Source of the DNA: Trueperaceae bacterium
Lineage (GTDB): Bacteria > Deinococcota > Deinococci > Deinococcales > Trueperaceae
Reading direction: 5' to 3'
Assembly: GCA_007130855.1 (NCBI GenBank)
Contig: SLRS01000039.1
Coordinates: 1 to 64,000, forward strand
Length of the DNA: 64,000 bases
Shown here: piece after piece, positions 31,613 to 41,135 of the stretch
Position numbering within the stretch: the stretch's first letter is position 1
Layout of the letters: each line of letters begins with the position of its first letter
Notes under the pieces: model-generated
The model's input: the letters and a program-made list of their open reading frames with translations, nothing else
What the model was told of the DNA's origin: nothing
The model's database searches: none
Program-made: the position numbers and the translations under genes

Positions 31613-33892
31613 ATGATCCTCCTGTCGACCGAAGACCTCCTCTTGCGCCAGGGTGAGCGCGAACTCCTGCGTCTCCCCGCGTTCGCCTTGCGCCAGGGCT
31701 GGCGCGTCGGCCTCGTGGGCGCCAACGGTTCGGGCAAGTCGAGCCTGCTGGCGATCCTCGCGGGGCGCGTGGCGCCGGCCGACGGCCGGGTGCTGCGACC
31801 ACCGGGGGTGGCGGTCCAGCTCGTCGAGCAGGCGACCGAGGCGCCGGCCGCTGCCACGCTCTGGGAGCTGGCGCGGCGCGAGGCGGCCGCACTCGAGGCG
31901 CTCGAGCGCGAGCTCGAGCGCGCTCAGCGCGGCGCGGCCGCGAGCGCCGACGCCGATGCCGGCCTGCGGTATGCCGAGCTCTTGTCGCTCTTCGAGCGCC
32001 GCGGAGGCTTCACGCTCGAGGCGCGCCTGCGCGCCGGTCTCGCCCGCGTGGAGCTGCCGGCGTCCGCCTGGCTGCGCGACGCTGCCGAGGCTTCCGGGGG
32101 CGAGCGCCAGCGGGCCCGGCTGGTCGGGGCCCTCGCGCTCGGCGCAGACGTGCTGCTGCTCGACGAGCCGAGCAACCACCTCGACCTGCACGCCCGCGAC
32201 TGGCTGGCCGAGCAGATCGTCGCGCAGCGCGGGGCGGTGATGCTGGCCTCCCACGACCGCGCTCTGCTCGACGCCGTCTGTACCCACGTCGCACGCATCG
32301 AGGCGGGCCGGCTGATCCTGCGCCGCGGCGGCTACGCCCAGGTCGCGAGCGCCGAGGCCAGCGAAGCGCGCGCCGGCGCACGCCAGGCGGCGGCCCGGGC
32401 ACGGCGGGTGACCGAGCTCGAGCACATGGCCGCTGAGTTGGCGCGCTTCGGCCATCGCGGCGCCCAGGCTCGCAAGCGGCGCGCCGAGCGCGAGCGCGCT
32501 GCGCTGAAGGCGGTGGTGCCAGCCGCCGGGCCGGTGCGGAGCGCGCCGCCGCAGCGGCGCGACGGCGCCTCCGAGCGCCCTCGCGATCGACCCACGGGCG
32601 TCGTCCTGCGGGCCCGACACCTGCGCGTGGACGGGATCCTCGACGACACCGACCTGGAGCTGAGCGCCGGGCAGCGCATCGCCCTCCTCGGCCCCTCGGG
32701 TTCTGGCAAGAGCACGGTCTTGGCGCTCCTGGCCGGGATCACGGCCTCGAGCGACCCGCGCTCGCAGCTCGCCTGGCTGGCAGGGACCAGCCTGCTCCAC
32801 CTCGACCAGATCTGGCGCGGGCTCGAGCCGGAGTCGAGCCCGCGCGCCGCGCTCGAGGCATGGGTCTCGGCCGCCCAGGCGAACGGTGCCCTGGCCGAAG
32901 CCGGTCTGCCGCATGCGGCCTGGGATCGGCCCAGCGCGTCGCTCTCCGGGGGCGAGCGTGGCCGCGCGGCGCTGGCCCTGCTGGCCGTGCGGCAAGCCGA
33001 CGTGGTGCTCCTCGACGAACCGACCAACGATCTCGACCTGCCGGCCATCGAGGCGCTCGAGGCGTTGCTGTGCGACAGCGCCGCCACCATCGTGCTGGCG
33101 AGCCACGACCAGACGCTGGTGCGGGCGCTCGAGGCCGAGGTGTGGAGCGTGGAGGCCGGTGAACTGGTGCGCTATCGCGGCGGCATCGACGGCTATCGTC
33201 GGGGCTCCCGACGCCTCGAGAGCGGCTTACTGGAACGCTCCGACATGGGCGAGGCAGCGGGCAACGCAGGAACGGCCGGAGCCACCGAGCCGCCGGGCTC
33301 GGCCCAGGCCGCAGCAGATGCGGCGCAGGCCCTCGACGCGCGACGTGCGGCGGCGGAAGCGGCGCTCGAGGACCCCGCGCGCTGGAGCGCGCGCGCGTTG
33401 GCACGCTGGCGCGAGCGGCGCGCGGACGCCGAGGCGGCGCTCCTGACGGCCTGGGAGGCCGACGCGCCGGTACCGGCAGCGCGCTACCGCACCCGCGAGG
33501 CCGGCGTCGCGGTGTTGGCCGACCGCGACGGCGACGGCCTGCGGGTGTGGCTCGAGGACGGCCCAGGCCTGCGCGTGCGGCGCATCGGCGAGGTCGCGCA
33601 CCTGGTGGCGGAGGAGCTACCCGAGCGCAGCATCGTGCCTTGGGCCTGGCGGGCGCTCTGTGACGGCGCCGCCCGGCTCGCGCACTACCTCCTGCCGGTG
33701 GTGGCGGTCCAGGTGGCCAGCCGCGAGCCCCTCGACGGCGGAACCTTCGAGCCGCTCGCCCAGGGGTGGTGGGTCTGTCGCCGTGCCCGGCTCGAGCGGT
33801 GCGAGGGCTGGCTGCGCCCGCCGCCCGACCAGGGCGACACGCCGCGGCGTCGGACGCGCCGCCGACGCGCCCGCGCCGCCCGGCACGGCTAA
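31613..33892 (+). CDS. ABC-F ATPase with an extra C-terminal domain
   Basis: This 759-residue protein has two ABC domains in tandem and no membrane part, as in ABC-F proteins that act on the ribosome. Walker A motifs are GANGSGKSS (about 38-46) and GPSGSGKST (about 361-369), signatures are ASGGERQR and LSGGERGR, Walker B motifs LLLDEPSNHLDL and LLDEPTNDLDL. A basic linker (about 250-330) joins them. After the second ABC domain (ends near 525) come an alanine-rich stretch (about 545-610) and an unrecognised domain (about 620-745) with a tryptophan-rich end (GWWVCRRARLERCEGW). The stop codon TAA also forms the start of the next gene's -10. Confidence 0.85.
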   Translation: MILLSTEDLLLRQGERELLRLPAFALRQGWRVGLVGANGSGKSSLLAILAGRVAPADGRVLRPPGVAVQLVEQATEAPAAATLWELARREAAALEALERELERAQRGAAASADADAGLRYAELLSLFERRGGFTLEARLRAGLARVELPASAWLRDAAEASGGERQRARLVGALALGADVLLLDEPSNHLDLHARDWLAEQIVAQRGAVMLASHDRALLDAVCTHVARIEAGRLILRRGGYAQVASAEASEARAGARQAAARARRVTELEHMAAELARFGHRGAQARKRRAERERAALKAVVPAAGPVRSAPPQRRDGASERPRDRPTGVVLRARHLRVDGILDDTDLELSAGQRIALLGPSGSGKSTVLALLAGITASSDPRSQLAWLAGTSLLHLDQIWRGLEPESSPRAALEAWVSAAQANGALAEAGLPHAAWDRPSASLSGGERGRAALALLAVRQADVVLLDEPTNDLDLPAIEALEALLCDSAATIVLASHDQTLVRALEAEVWSVEAGELVRYRGGIDGYRRGSRRLESGLLERSDMGEAAGNAGTAGATEPPGSAQAAADAAQALDARRAAAEAALEDPARWSARALARWRERRADAEAALLTAWEADAPVPAARYRTREAGVAVLADRDGDGLRVWLEDGPGLRVRRIGEVAHLVAEELPERSIVPWAWRALCDGAARLAHYLLPVVAVQVASREPLDGGTFEPLAQGWWVCRRARLERCEGWLRPPPDQGDTPRRRTRRRRARAARHG

Positions 33893-33895
33893 GCT
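33890..33895 (+). promoter_or_regulatory. Leaderless promoter of the DUF3810 gene, overlapping a stop codon
   Basis: TAAGCT ends six bases before GTG 33902. Its first three bases are the stop codon of the ABC-F gene. Confidence 0.5.
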
Positions 33896-33901
33896 GTAGG
33901 G

Positions 33902-35002
33902 GTGCCCCCTCGGCCCCGTCGAATCCTGTTGTGGCTGAGTGCGCTGGTAGTGGCGCTGCTCAACGCCGCGCTGCTCCTGGCCCCGGAGTCGTGGCTCGAG
34001 GCCGTCTGGATGCAGCGCATCTGGCCGCTGTGGCCCGCCGTCACGGCGCGGCTGCACGCACTGCTGCCGCTGCCGGTCACGCTCGCGGCGCTGCTGGTCG
34101 TCGCACTGCTGACGCTGGCCTGGGCGTTGCGCCGGCCGCCTCGGGCGCGCCGCGGCCTGCTCGCGTTGGTGACCGTCAGCGCCGTGGCGCTGTCCACGTT
34201 CGTACCGGCTTGGGGCGCGGCCTACAGACGCGCGCCGCTCGCGACGACACTCGGCTTCGAGCTGAAGACGGCCGACCCCGAAGCGCTGCTCGACGTGCTC
34301 GAAGCGCTCGTGGCGCGCGTCGCGGCCGAGGCACCGAGCGAGCCGCTCGTCGTGCTGGCCGACGGACCCTCGCTGGCTGCGGCCGCCGCCGCGGCCGCCC
34401 GTTGCGTCGCCGAGGCCGACGCGTACGTATCGGGCCGCCCGGTGGCGCTGCCGCCGCGCGTGCGGTCGCTGCCGGCCGGGACGTTCCTCCGTGCGGGCTT
34501 CGCTGGGATGGCGTTGCCGTGGCTGCTCGAGCCGCACGTCGACGCCGGCCTACCCGCGGCGGCCTGGCTGGGCGTCGCCGCGCACGAACTGACGCACGCC
34601 GCGGGTTGGGCGCGCGAGGCCGACACCGATGCGCTGTCGATCCTCGCCGGCTTCGCCTGCGACCACCCTTGGGTGCGCTACGCCAGTGCCCTGCGGGCCG
34701 TCCAGGTGGTGAGCACCTCGCTACGACCGCTGTTGCGCGAAGGGAGCGCCGAGCACGTCCGCCTCCAGCGAGCGCTCGCGGCGCTTCCCGAGGTGGCGCA
34801 CGAGGACCGCGCGGCGCAGGTCGCGGCGGCGCGGCGGTGGTACGCACCGGGCCTGGCAGCGGCCGTCACCGGCGTCTACGACAACTACCTGCGGAGCCAG
34901 GGCGTACGCGAAGGCGTCGCCGACTACGACGCTGCCGGGACGCTGGTGGGCGCGGCGCTGGTTGCCTGCAAGGCCGGCGATGGCGCGCGCTGGTGCCGTT
35001 GA
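33902..35002 (+). CDS. DUF3810 membrane protein with HExxH motif
   Basis: This 366-residue protein has three hydrophobic helices near the N-terminus (about 8-28, 55-78, 85-104) and a C-terminal domain with H228-E-L-T-H232 followed by GWAREADTDALS. That is the zincin-like HExxH...E pattern of DUF3810, a putative membrane-bound metalloprotease family of unknown target. Conserved FVYSN-like tails are replaced by YDNYLRSQGV. GTG 33902 lies six bases after a -10, giving a leaderless message, only nine bases past the ABC-F stop. Confidence 0.8.
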   Translation: MPPRPRRILLWLSALVVALLNAALLLAPESWLEAVWMQRIWPLWPAVTARLHALLPLPVTLAALLVVALLTLAWALRRPPRARRGLLALVTVSAVALSTFVPAWGAAYRRAPLATTLGFELKTADPEALLDVLEALVARVAAEAPSEPLVVLADGPSLAAAAAAAARCVAEADAYVSGRPVALPPRVRSLPAGTFLRAGFAGMALPWLLEPHVDAGLPAAAWLGVAAHELTHAAGWAREADTDALSILAGFACDHPWVRYASALRAVQVVSTSLRPLLREGSAEHVRLQRALAALPEVAHEDRAAQVAAARRWYAPGLAAAVTGVYDNYLRSQGVREGVADYDAAGTLVGAALVACKAGDGARWCR

Positions 35003-35184
35003 GTCGCGCCGGCACCGAGCGCGGCCTCGGGTCGTCCCCATGTGAATGCTCCGACGCGGGCGCAGACTGGACCTGAGGGCACCGTGCGGGGGATACTGCG
35101 TAGCGAATGGCTGCCGACCGTGCGCTACTGGTGTGGCCCGGGATCCACCGAGATCTGCCTCGCGTAGTCGGTGAGGGCTGACGC

Positions 35185-36540
35185 GTGCGGCGCTGGCGCG
35201 ACTCGTTCTCACTCGCCAACACGGGCGGCGTGACCAGGCGCTACGCGCTGCTGGCCGGCTTGCAGGAGTTCGCCATCTGGCTGCCGCTGCCGGTGCTGGT
35301 CCTGCACATGACCGACCGCGGCCTCGATCTCGCCATGATCGGCTTCGCGTTTGCGATCCGCGCCATCTTCGTGGTGCTGCTCGAGGTACCGACGGGCGGG
35401 CTCGCCGATGCCATCGGCCGCAAGCCGGTCGCACTCGTGTCGCAAGCGTCGACCCTCGTCTCGTTCGTGTTCCTGCTGCTGGTCGGCGGTCCCACCACAC
35501 TCTTCCTCTACGCCCTCTTCCAGGGCATCGGCGCCGCCCTGCACAGCGGGGCGCTCGAGGCCTGGTACGTCGACAAGCTGAAGGCGACCGATCCCGGGGT
35601 CGGTCTGCAGCGGAACCTCGCCACGATCAGCGTCGCCCAGACTGCAGCCATGCTGCTCGGCGCGGGCATAGGCGGGACGCTGCCGTCGCTGATGAGCGGC
35701 TGGAACCTGCCCTGGCCGCTCGCCGGCTTCGGTGTCGCGCTGCTCGCCGGCCTGCTGCTGCGGCTGGTCGTGCTGTGGCTCACCATGGTGCTGGTCGAGG
35801 AGCCCGAGTTCGCCGGCAAGGCGCGCCCCGCGAACGTGCTCGCCACCCCCACCATCATCCGCGACGGTCTGCACCTCGCCCGGCGGATTCCGGTCATGCG
35901 CTACTTGCTGCTGGCCGGCGCCGCGATGGGCATGGCCATCGTCAGTCTCGAGACCTTCTGGCAGCCCATCGCCAGCCTGACCTTCGGTGCGGACCCCGAG
36001 AGCAGCGGCATCTACGGGCTGCTGGGCCTGGCGCTCGGTGCAGCGGGGCTGCTCGGCAGCCTTGCCGTGATGCGTTTCGGTGATCGGTTCCCGGGGGGTC
36101 CCGCGGCGCTCGCCGGCGCGAGCCAGCTGCTCAAGGGCGTCGCGATGCTCCTGCTGGCACTGCATGCGGGCGGGGCCGGCGTGGTGCTGGGGCTGACGCT
36201 GGCCTTCTTCGCCGTCGCCACCCAGAACGTCCCGCACGACGCGCTGCTCAACGACGCCGTCCCGGCCGAACGACGTTCGATCATGCTCAGCATCAACTCG
36301 CTGGCCCTGTTCCTCGGCGTGGCCGTCGGCGCCGGCAGCCTCGGCTTCCTGGCGAACCTCAGCGACCCCCGCCTCGCGCTCGCCATCGCGGCGAGCCTCA
36401 CCCTGGTCGCCTCACTCGCCTACGTCGGCGTAGCGCTGGCCAGGCGCCAAGCCAGCCAGGCCGAGGTCGACGCGGAGCCAGGCGTGGCCGGCCTAGCGGT
36501 TTCCGCCGACCTGCCGCCGTCGACTGACCCGCTCGGCTGA
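35185..36540 (+). CDS. Major facilitator superfamily transporter
   Basis: This 451-residue protein has about twelve hydrophobic helices and the MFS loop motif GGLADAIGRKP between helices two and three. The substrate cannot be predicted; the family includes drug and metabolite exporters. GTG 35185 is supported by a GAGG site eight bases upstream. The 182 bases before it hold no recognisable gene or RNA. It ends five bases before the convergent M3 peptidase. Confidence 0.85.
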   Translation: MRRWRDSFSLANTGGVTRRYALLAGLQEFAIWLPLPVLVLHMTDRGLDLAMIGFAFAIRAIFVVLLEVPTGGLADAIGRKPVALVSQASTLVSFVFLLLVGGPTTLFLYALFQGIGAALHSGALEAWYVDKLKATDPGVGLQRNLATISVAQTAAMLLGAGIGGTLPSLMSGWNLPWPLAGFGVALLAGLLLRLVVLWLTMVLVEEPEFAGKARPANVLATPTIIRDGLHLARRIPVMRYLLLAGAAMGMAIVSLETFWQPIASLTFGADPESSGIYGLLGLALGAAGLLGSLAVMRFGDRFPGGPAALAGASQLLKGVAMLLLALHAGGAGVVLGLTLAFFAVATQNVPHDALLNDAVPAERRSIMLSINSLALFLGVAVGAGSLGFLANLSDPRLALAIAASLTLVASLAYVGVALARRQASQAEVDAEPGVAGLAVSADLPPSTDPLG

Positions 36541-36545
36541 GGTCG

Positions 36546-38585
36546 TTAGCACGAGGGTCCCAAGTTGCGCTCGATGAGGGCGTCGAGGTGGGGCTCACGC
36601 CCCATGAAGTCGACGAACAGCTCGGCCGCATCCGCGGCGTCGCCACGTGCCAGGATCGTCTCCGCGAACGCGCGACCCACACCGCGGTCGAACAGGCCTT
36701 CGTCCCGGAAGCGCGTGAAGGCGTCGGCGTCGAGCACCTCGCTCCACTTGTAGGCGTAGTACCCGGCGGCGTAGCTCCCGGACATGATGTGCGAGTAGCT
36801 GCTCAAGAAGCCCTGGGGCACGAAGTTCGCGGCCATCTCGAAGGGCTCCATCAGCGCCTGCGCGAAGCGGAACGGATCGTCCTGCGAATCGGGGTCGAAA
36901 TCGACGTGGATGGCCAGATCGAGCTCCGCGAACGACAACTGACGCATCTGGGCCCAGGGTTGCATGAAGTGGCGCGCTCGCAGCAGCTTGTCGACCAAGG
37001 CCTGCGGCATCGGCTCACCCGTGTCGACGTGGCGCGCAAATCGCGCCAGGGCGGCGGGTTCGTAGGTCCAGTTCTCGAGCAGCTGCGACGGGAGCTCGAT
37101 GAAATCCCATGCCACCGCGCCCTGACCGCGCGCCCGCACCTCGACGCGGGTCAGGAGCTGGTGGAGCAGGTGACCGAACTCGTGGAACAGGGTCTGCACC
37201 TCGGCGAAGTCGAGCAGCGCCGGAGCGCCCCCTTCCCCCGGCGTCACGTTGCCGCACACGACGCCCACGTGCGGATCGAAGCCGCCGTCTTGGCGGGGGC
37301 CGCCGTCGACCAGCTCCTGCTGCCAGGCGCCGTCGCGCTTGTCGCTCCTGGGATACCAGTCGGCGTAGAAGCTGCCCACGTGCGTATCGTGCTCGTCATG
37401 GACGACGAAGCAGGCGACGTCGGCGTGCCATCGCTCGGGCGCGTCGACGCGCGTGAACCGCAACCCGAACAAATCGCCCGCGAGTTGGAACATCCCCTGT
37501 TCCACCTGCGGCAGCGGCAGGTACGGCCGCAGCGCATCCTCGTCGAAATCGAAGCGCTGCGCGCGCAGCCGCTCGAAGGCGAAGCGAACGTCCCACGGCT
37601 CGAGCGACTCGAGGCCGAGCTCGCTGCGGGCAAAGGCACGGAGCTCCGCCGTCTCGCGTTCGTAGTAGGGGCGCGTACGAGCTTCGAGGGTGCGCAGGAA
37701 CGCGCGGGCGCGCCCGGCCTCGCCGACCATCCGTTCTTCGAGCACGAAGGCAGCGTAGTCGGGATAGCCGAGCAGGCGGGCGAGCTCGCGGCGGGCGCCG
37801 AGGATTCGCCCCACGAGCGGGCGGTTGTCGAACGGACCGCCGTGGGCGCGGGCGTCGTACGCACGCCAGAGCTCCTCACGCAGGTCGCGGCGGCGGCTGT
37901 GCCGGATGAAAGGCAGATACGACGGCGCCTGCAACGTGAAGCGCCAGCCCTCCCTCCCGGCATTGCGGGCGGCCTCGCGCGCGCGGACGACCGACCCGGG
38001 AGGCAGCCCGTCGAGCGCCTGCTCGTCGTCGAGGTCGAGGTGGTAGGCCTGGGTGGCGTCGAGCAGGTTCTCACCGAAGCGCGTCGCGAGCTGCGCGAGT
38101 TCGACGCGTAGCGCCGTGGCCCGCTCGCGTTCGGCCTCGGCCAAGGCTGCCCCGGAGCGCCGGTACTCGCGCAGCAGCTTGGCGAGGTGACGCGCGCGGA
38201 GCGGGTCGAGCCGCTCGGAGGCGGGTCCCGCGGCGACCTCCCGGAGCGCATCGTAGACGCCGGGATGGGACCGCAGGCGGGCGCGAAACGCCTTGTAGAG
38301 GGGCTCCGCGCGGCCGAAGGCCTGGCGCAGCTCGGGCGTCGAACGAACGTTGGTGAGGTGGCGCGCGTACCCGTAGACGCGCGACACCATCTCGTTCAGC
38401 GCATCGAGCGGTTCGACGGTGTTGGCATAAGTGCGCGCATCGCGGCGCGTCACGATCGCATCGAGCGCCTCGCCCGCCTCGGCCACGGAGGTCTCGATGG
38501 CGCTCAACACGTGCTCGGGCGTGACACGCGCGAACGCGATGCGTTCGTCACGCGAACGCAGCGGGTTCGCTTCGGTTTCGAGCAT
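36546..38585 (-). CDS. M3 family oligopeptidase (oligopeptidase A/Dcp type)
   Basis: This 679-residue zinc metallopeptidase of family M3 degrades short peptides in the cytoplasm. The HEFGH motif is at 468-472 (QTLFHEFGHLLHQLL) with the third ligand glutamate about 27 residues on. The N-terminal VTPEHVLSAIE and the C-terminal GSYAAGYYAYKWSEVLDADAF block fit the oligopeptidase A/dipeptidyl carboxypeptidase side of the family. ATG 38585 has GGAGG seven bases upstream. It lies 23 bases downstream of the EAL-domain gene on the same strand, so they may be cotranscribed. Confidence 0.9.
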   Translation of the reverse strand: MLETEANPLRSRDERIAFARVTPEHVLSAIETSVAEAGEALDAIVTRRDARTYANTVEPLDALNEMVSRVYGYARHLTNVRSTPELRQAFGRAEPLYKAFRARLRSHPGVYDALREVAAGPASERLDPLRARHLAKLLREYRRSGAALAEAERERATALRVELAQLATRFGENLLDATQAYHLDLDDEQALDGLPPGSVVRAREAARNAGREGWRFTLQAPSYLPFIRHSRRRDLREELWRAYDARAHGGPFDNRPLVGRILGARRELARLLGYPDYAAFVLEERMVGEAGRARAFLRTLEARTRPYYERETAELRAFARSELGLESLEPWDVRFAFERLRAQRFDFDEDALRPYLPLPQVEQGMFQLAGDLFGLRFTRVDAPERWHADVACFVVHDEHDTHVGSFYADWYPRSDKRDGAWQQELVDGGPRQDGGFDPHVGVVCGNVTPGEGGAPALLDFAEVQTLFHEFGHLLHQLLTRVEVRARGQGAVAWDFIELPSQLLENWTYEPAALARFARHVDTGEPMPQALVDKLLRARHFMQPWAQMRQLSFAELDLAIHVDFDPDSQDDPFRFAQALMEPFEMAANFVPQGFLSSYSHIMSGSYAAGYYAYKWSEVLDADAFTRFRDEGLFDRGVGRAFAETILARGDAADAAELFVDFMGREPHLDALIERNLGPSC

Positions 38586-38608
38586 GACCTGCCTCCAGCG
38601 GCTGACGT

Positions 38609-40825
38609 TCAGGGCACGAAGACCGGACGAGGGCGCACGGAGATGGCCGACGCGCGCAGCGCCCCGGCCGGCGCCGCCACGACCGCGCCGACCATGTCGG
38701 CGGGGACGGCGTGGCTGAAGAGGAAGCCTTGCCCCTCGTCCACGGCCATCGCCGCGACGCTCGCTCGCTGCGCAGCCGTCTCGATGCCCTCCGCCACGAC
38801 GGTCAGCCCCAGGCCGTGGCCGATGCCGACCATGGCTCGCAGCAGCTCCACGTCGCTCGGGTCGGCGCCTTCGCCCACGCGAGCGACGAAGGAACGGTCG
38901 ATCTTGAGGGTGTCGACGGGGAGCGCCCGCAGTTGCGCGAAGTTCGTCGCCGCGATGCCGAAGTCGTCGAGCGCGACCGTGACACCATGGCGCCGCACCG
39001 CGAGGAGTTGGTCGAACCCACGCTCCAGGGCCTGCATACCGGTCTGCTCGTGGAGTTCGAGCTCGAGCAGGCCCGGGTGCAGCTGCCAGCGCTCCAGCGC
39101 CGCCCGAACGACCTCACCGAAGTCGTTGCGCTCGAGCAACTCCGGACCCACGTTCACCGAGACGCGGCGCGCGTCGCCATGCTCGCGCCAGGCCGCGGCT
39201 TGCTCCACGGCATGCTCGAGCACCCACTCGAACAGCGTCTCACCCATGCGGGCGCGGTACAGACCTGGGAGGAACTCGTCGGGTAGCAGCAGGCCGCGTT
39301 CGGGGTGACGCCAGCGCACGAGGGCCTCGACGCCTCGTGCGCTCGCGTCGGCCAAGCGCACCCGCGGCTGGTAGTGCAGCACGAGCTGATCGTCGGTGAA
39401 GGCCCTGCGAAGGTCGCGCTCGAAGGCGAGGCGCTGCTCGGCCGCCTGGTCGAGGGCGACGTCGGCGAAGGCAAAACGCGAGCCGCCCGCCATGCGCGCG
39501 CGCTGCAAGGCGCTCTCGGCCCGCTCGCGCAGCACGTCGGTGCGGCGGGCGTCGGTGGGGGCGAGTGCGACGCCCGCACTCGCCGAGAGCTCCACGCGCA
39601 AGGTGCCGTCCTCGAACGGTTGCGCCACCCACGCGAGCAGCTTCTCCACGACCGGCACCGCGGCCTCGGCGTCGCCCAGGTCGGGCAACACGACCGCGAA
39701 GCAACCGTCGCGCAGCAAGGCGAGGGTGTCGGAGCGGCGCAGCGCTCGCTGGAGCCGCCTGGCCGCCTCACGCAGCAGGCGTTCGCCGCGGCGCGGGTCC
39801 ATGGTCTGGTGCACGAAGTCGAAGTGGTCGAGTTCCAACACCACGAGGCCGGCGACGCCACCGTAGCGCCGCGCCTGGCGGATGGCCTGATCGAGTCGGT
39901 CATCGAGGACGCGGTCGGTCGGGAGGCCGGTCAACGCGTCGACCTCGCCCACCTCGAGCCGCTTCAGGCGTTCGGCACTGACGTCGCGAACGACCCCGTG
40001 GATCGCCACCAGGCCGGCTTCCTTGGCACTCCACGAGACCGAGGCGAAGTCCTCCACCCAGCGCACCCGGCCGGCGGCGGTGAGCATGCGGTAACGGTCG
40101 CGCCGCGAGCCGCCTTCGTCGCGCAGTGCCAGCAGCCGCGCACGCGCGGTCTCGCGGTCCTCGGGGGCGATCAGCTCGATCAGCTCGCGCCCGTGCAGCT
40201 CGGCGGGGGTGTGCCCCAGCACGGCGGCGACACCCTCGTGGGCCCAGCCGATCGTGGTGCTGCCGGCGGCGTCGAGGATGGCGCCGTAGCTGAAGAACGC
40301 GCCTTCGCCACCGAGGCTCGAGGCGAGCTGCCGAGCCACCTCGTGGGCGCTACGGGCGTGCACGAGTTCGGTGACGTCACGCTGGACCACCACCAGGTGG
40401 GCGACGCGACCGCGCGTGTCCTTGACCGGGTAGTGCCGTTGCTCGTTCCAGAAGAGGCTGCCGTCGCGCCGATAGCAACGCACCAGCGCGGTCGCTGCGC
40501 GACCCTCGCGAACGGCCTCACGCACGGCGCGGACCTCGTCCTGGTCGGTATCGGCGCGCATCAGGAAGCCGAGATCGCGCCCGACCGCTTCCTCGCGACG
40601 GAAGCCGGTGAGCGCCTGGAAGCCGTCGCTGACGTACAGGATGGGCTGACCGATCCGCCGCAGGTCGCTGACGCTGAAACTCTCGCCGGCCAGCACCCGG
40701 CGCAACACGCCCACGAGTTCGTCGCTGCCCGTGTCGACGTCGTGGAAGCCCGACAGCACCCGCTCACGGACGGCCTTCATGCGTCCCTGGTCGATCGTCG
40801 TCACGGCGTTACGCTGCTCGTCCAT
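38609..40825 (-). CDS. LOV-like PAS / PAS / degenerate GGDEF / EAL protein
   Basis: This 738-residue signalling protein probably hydrolyses cyclic di-GMP. The first PAS (about 50-155) closely resembles a blue-light LOV domain (GRDLGFL, RRDGSLFWNE, VVVQRDVTE), but the photoactive cysteine position is L85. A second PAS follows (about 175-285). The GGDEF domain (about 295-455) has RDGCF at 372-376 in place of GGDEF, so it is unlikely to be a cyclase. The EAL domain (about 465-720) keeps E500-A-L, DDFG at 620-623, KIDRSF at 641-646 and E679, so it looks active. ATG 40825 follows a modest AAGGGA site; the open frame beyond it does not look coding. Confidence 0.88.
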   Translation of the reverse strand: MDEQRNAVTTIDQGRMKAVRERVLSGFHDVDTGSDELVGVLRRVLAGESFSVSDLRRIGQPILYVSDGFQALTGFRREEAVGRDLGFLMRADTDQDEVRAVREAVREGRAATALVRCYRRDGSLFWNEQRHYPVKDTRGRVAHLVVVQRDVTELVHARSAHEVARQLASSLGGEGAFFSYGAILDAAGSTTIGWAHEGVAAVLGHTPAELHGRELIELIAPEDRETARARLLALRDEGGSRRDRYRMLTAAGRVRWVEDFASVSWSAKEAGLVAIHGVVRDVSAERLKRLEVGEVDALTGLPTDRVLDDRLDQAIRQARRYGGVAGLVVLELDHFDFVHQTMDPRRGERLLREAARRLQRALRRSDTLALLRDGCFAVVLPDLGDAEAAVPVVEKLLAWVAQPFEDGTLRVELSASAGVALAPTDARRTDVLRERAESALQRARMAGGSRFAFADVALDQAAEQRLAFERDLRRAFTDDQLVLHYQPRVRLADASARGVEALVRWRHPERGLLLPDEFLPGLYRARMGETLFEWVLEHAVEQAAAWREHGDARRVSVNVGPELLERNDFGEVVRAALERWQLHPGLLELELHEQTGMQALERGFDQLLAVRRHGVTVALDDFGIAATNFAQLRALPVDTLKIDRSFVARVGEGADPSDVELLRAMVGIGHGLGLTVVAEGIETAAQRASVAAMAVDEGQGFLFSHAVPADMVGAVVAAPAGALRASAISVRPRPVFVP

Positions 40826-41135
40826 GGTCCCTTGGTGCGTCGGGGCCGGAGACGTACAGGTGCTGGCATATGCGCCAGCCTGCGTTCCTCCCGGGGAGCG
40901 CACGTCGTCCCGTGGGTCTCCCAACCCCTCGGAACGCGCCACGCTCGGTCCCACGCTCTTCCAGTTGTGAAGCTATCATGCCGGCTGCATGGTTTCCGTG
41001 GCAAAGGTCGCAACCGGGGGACGTTGTGGCGAACGCCACCCTCGCCGACCGGCCAGTACCCCCCTTGGGTATCCATGGAGACGGAGGCAGGTGGGCCGGC
41101 TCTGCTAGCATGCGAGCCGGCGAAGGAGTTGCTCC
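40826..41135 (+). other. 310-base divergent intergenic region between the EAL gene and trxB
   Basis: No gene is visible. It contains the trxB promoter at 41103-41111, a TATCAT hexamer at 40974-40979 whose complement also reads as an extended -10 (TGATAGCTT), and a small hairpin GTGGC-GAAC-GCCAC at 41026-41039. No convincing riboswitch could be recognised by eye. Confidence 0.5.
41103..41111 (+). promoter_or_regulatory. Extended -10 promoter of trxB
   Basis: TGCTAGCAT is an extended -10. A leader of about 18 bases holds AAGGAG (41123-41128), seven bases before ATG 41136. Confidence 0.55.

Noticed and set aside
35003-35184. 182-base gap before the MFS gene, checked for a tRNA or small RNA
   Set aside because: No cloverleaf, conserved T-loop or terminator pattern was visible.
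40985-41040. Possible riboswitch (c-di-GMP-like GGCAAAGGTCGCAACC segment) upstream of trxB
   Set aside because: The paired stems and the conserved GEMM sequence cannot be lined up, and the likely trxB transcript starts downstream of it.
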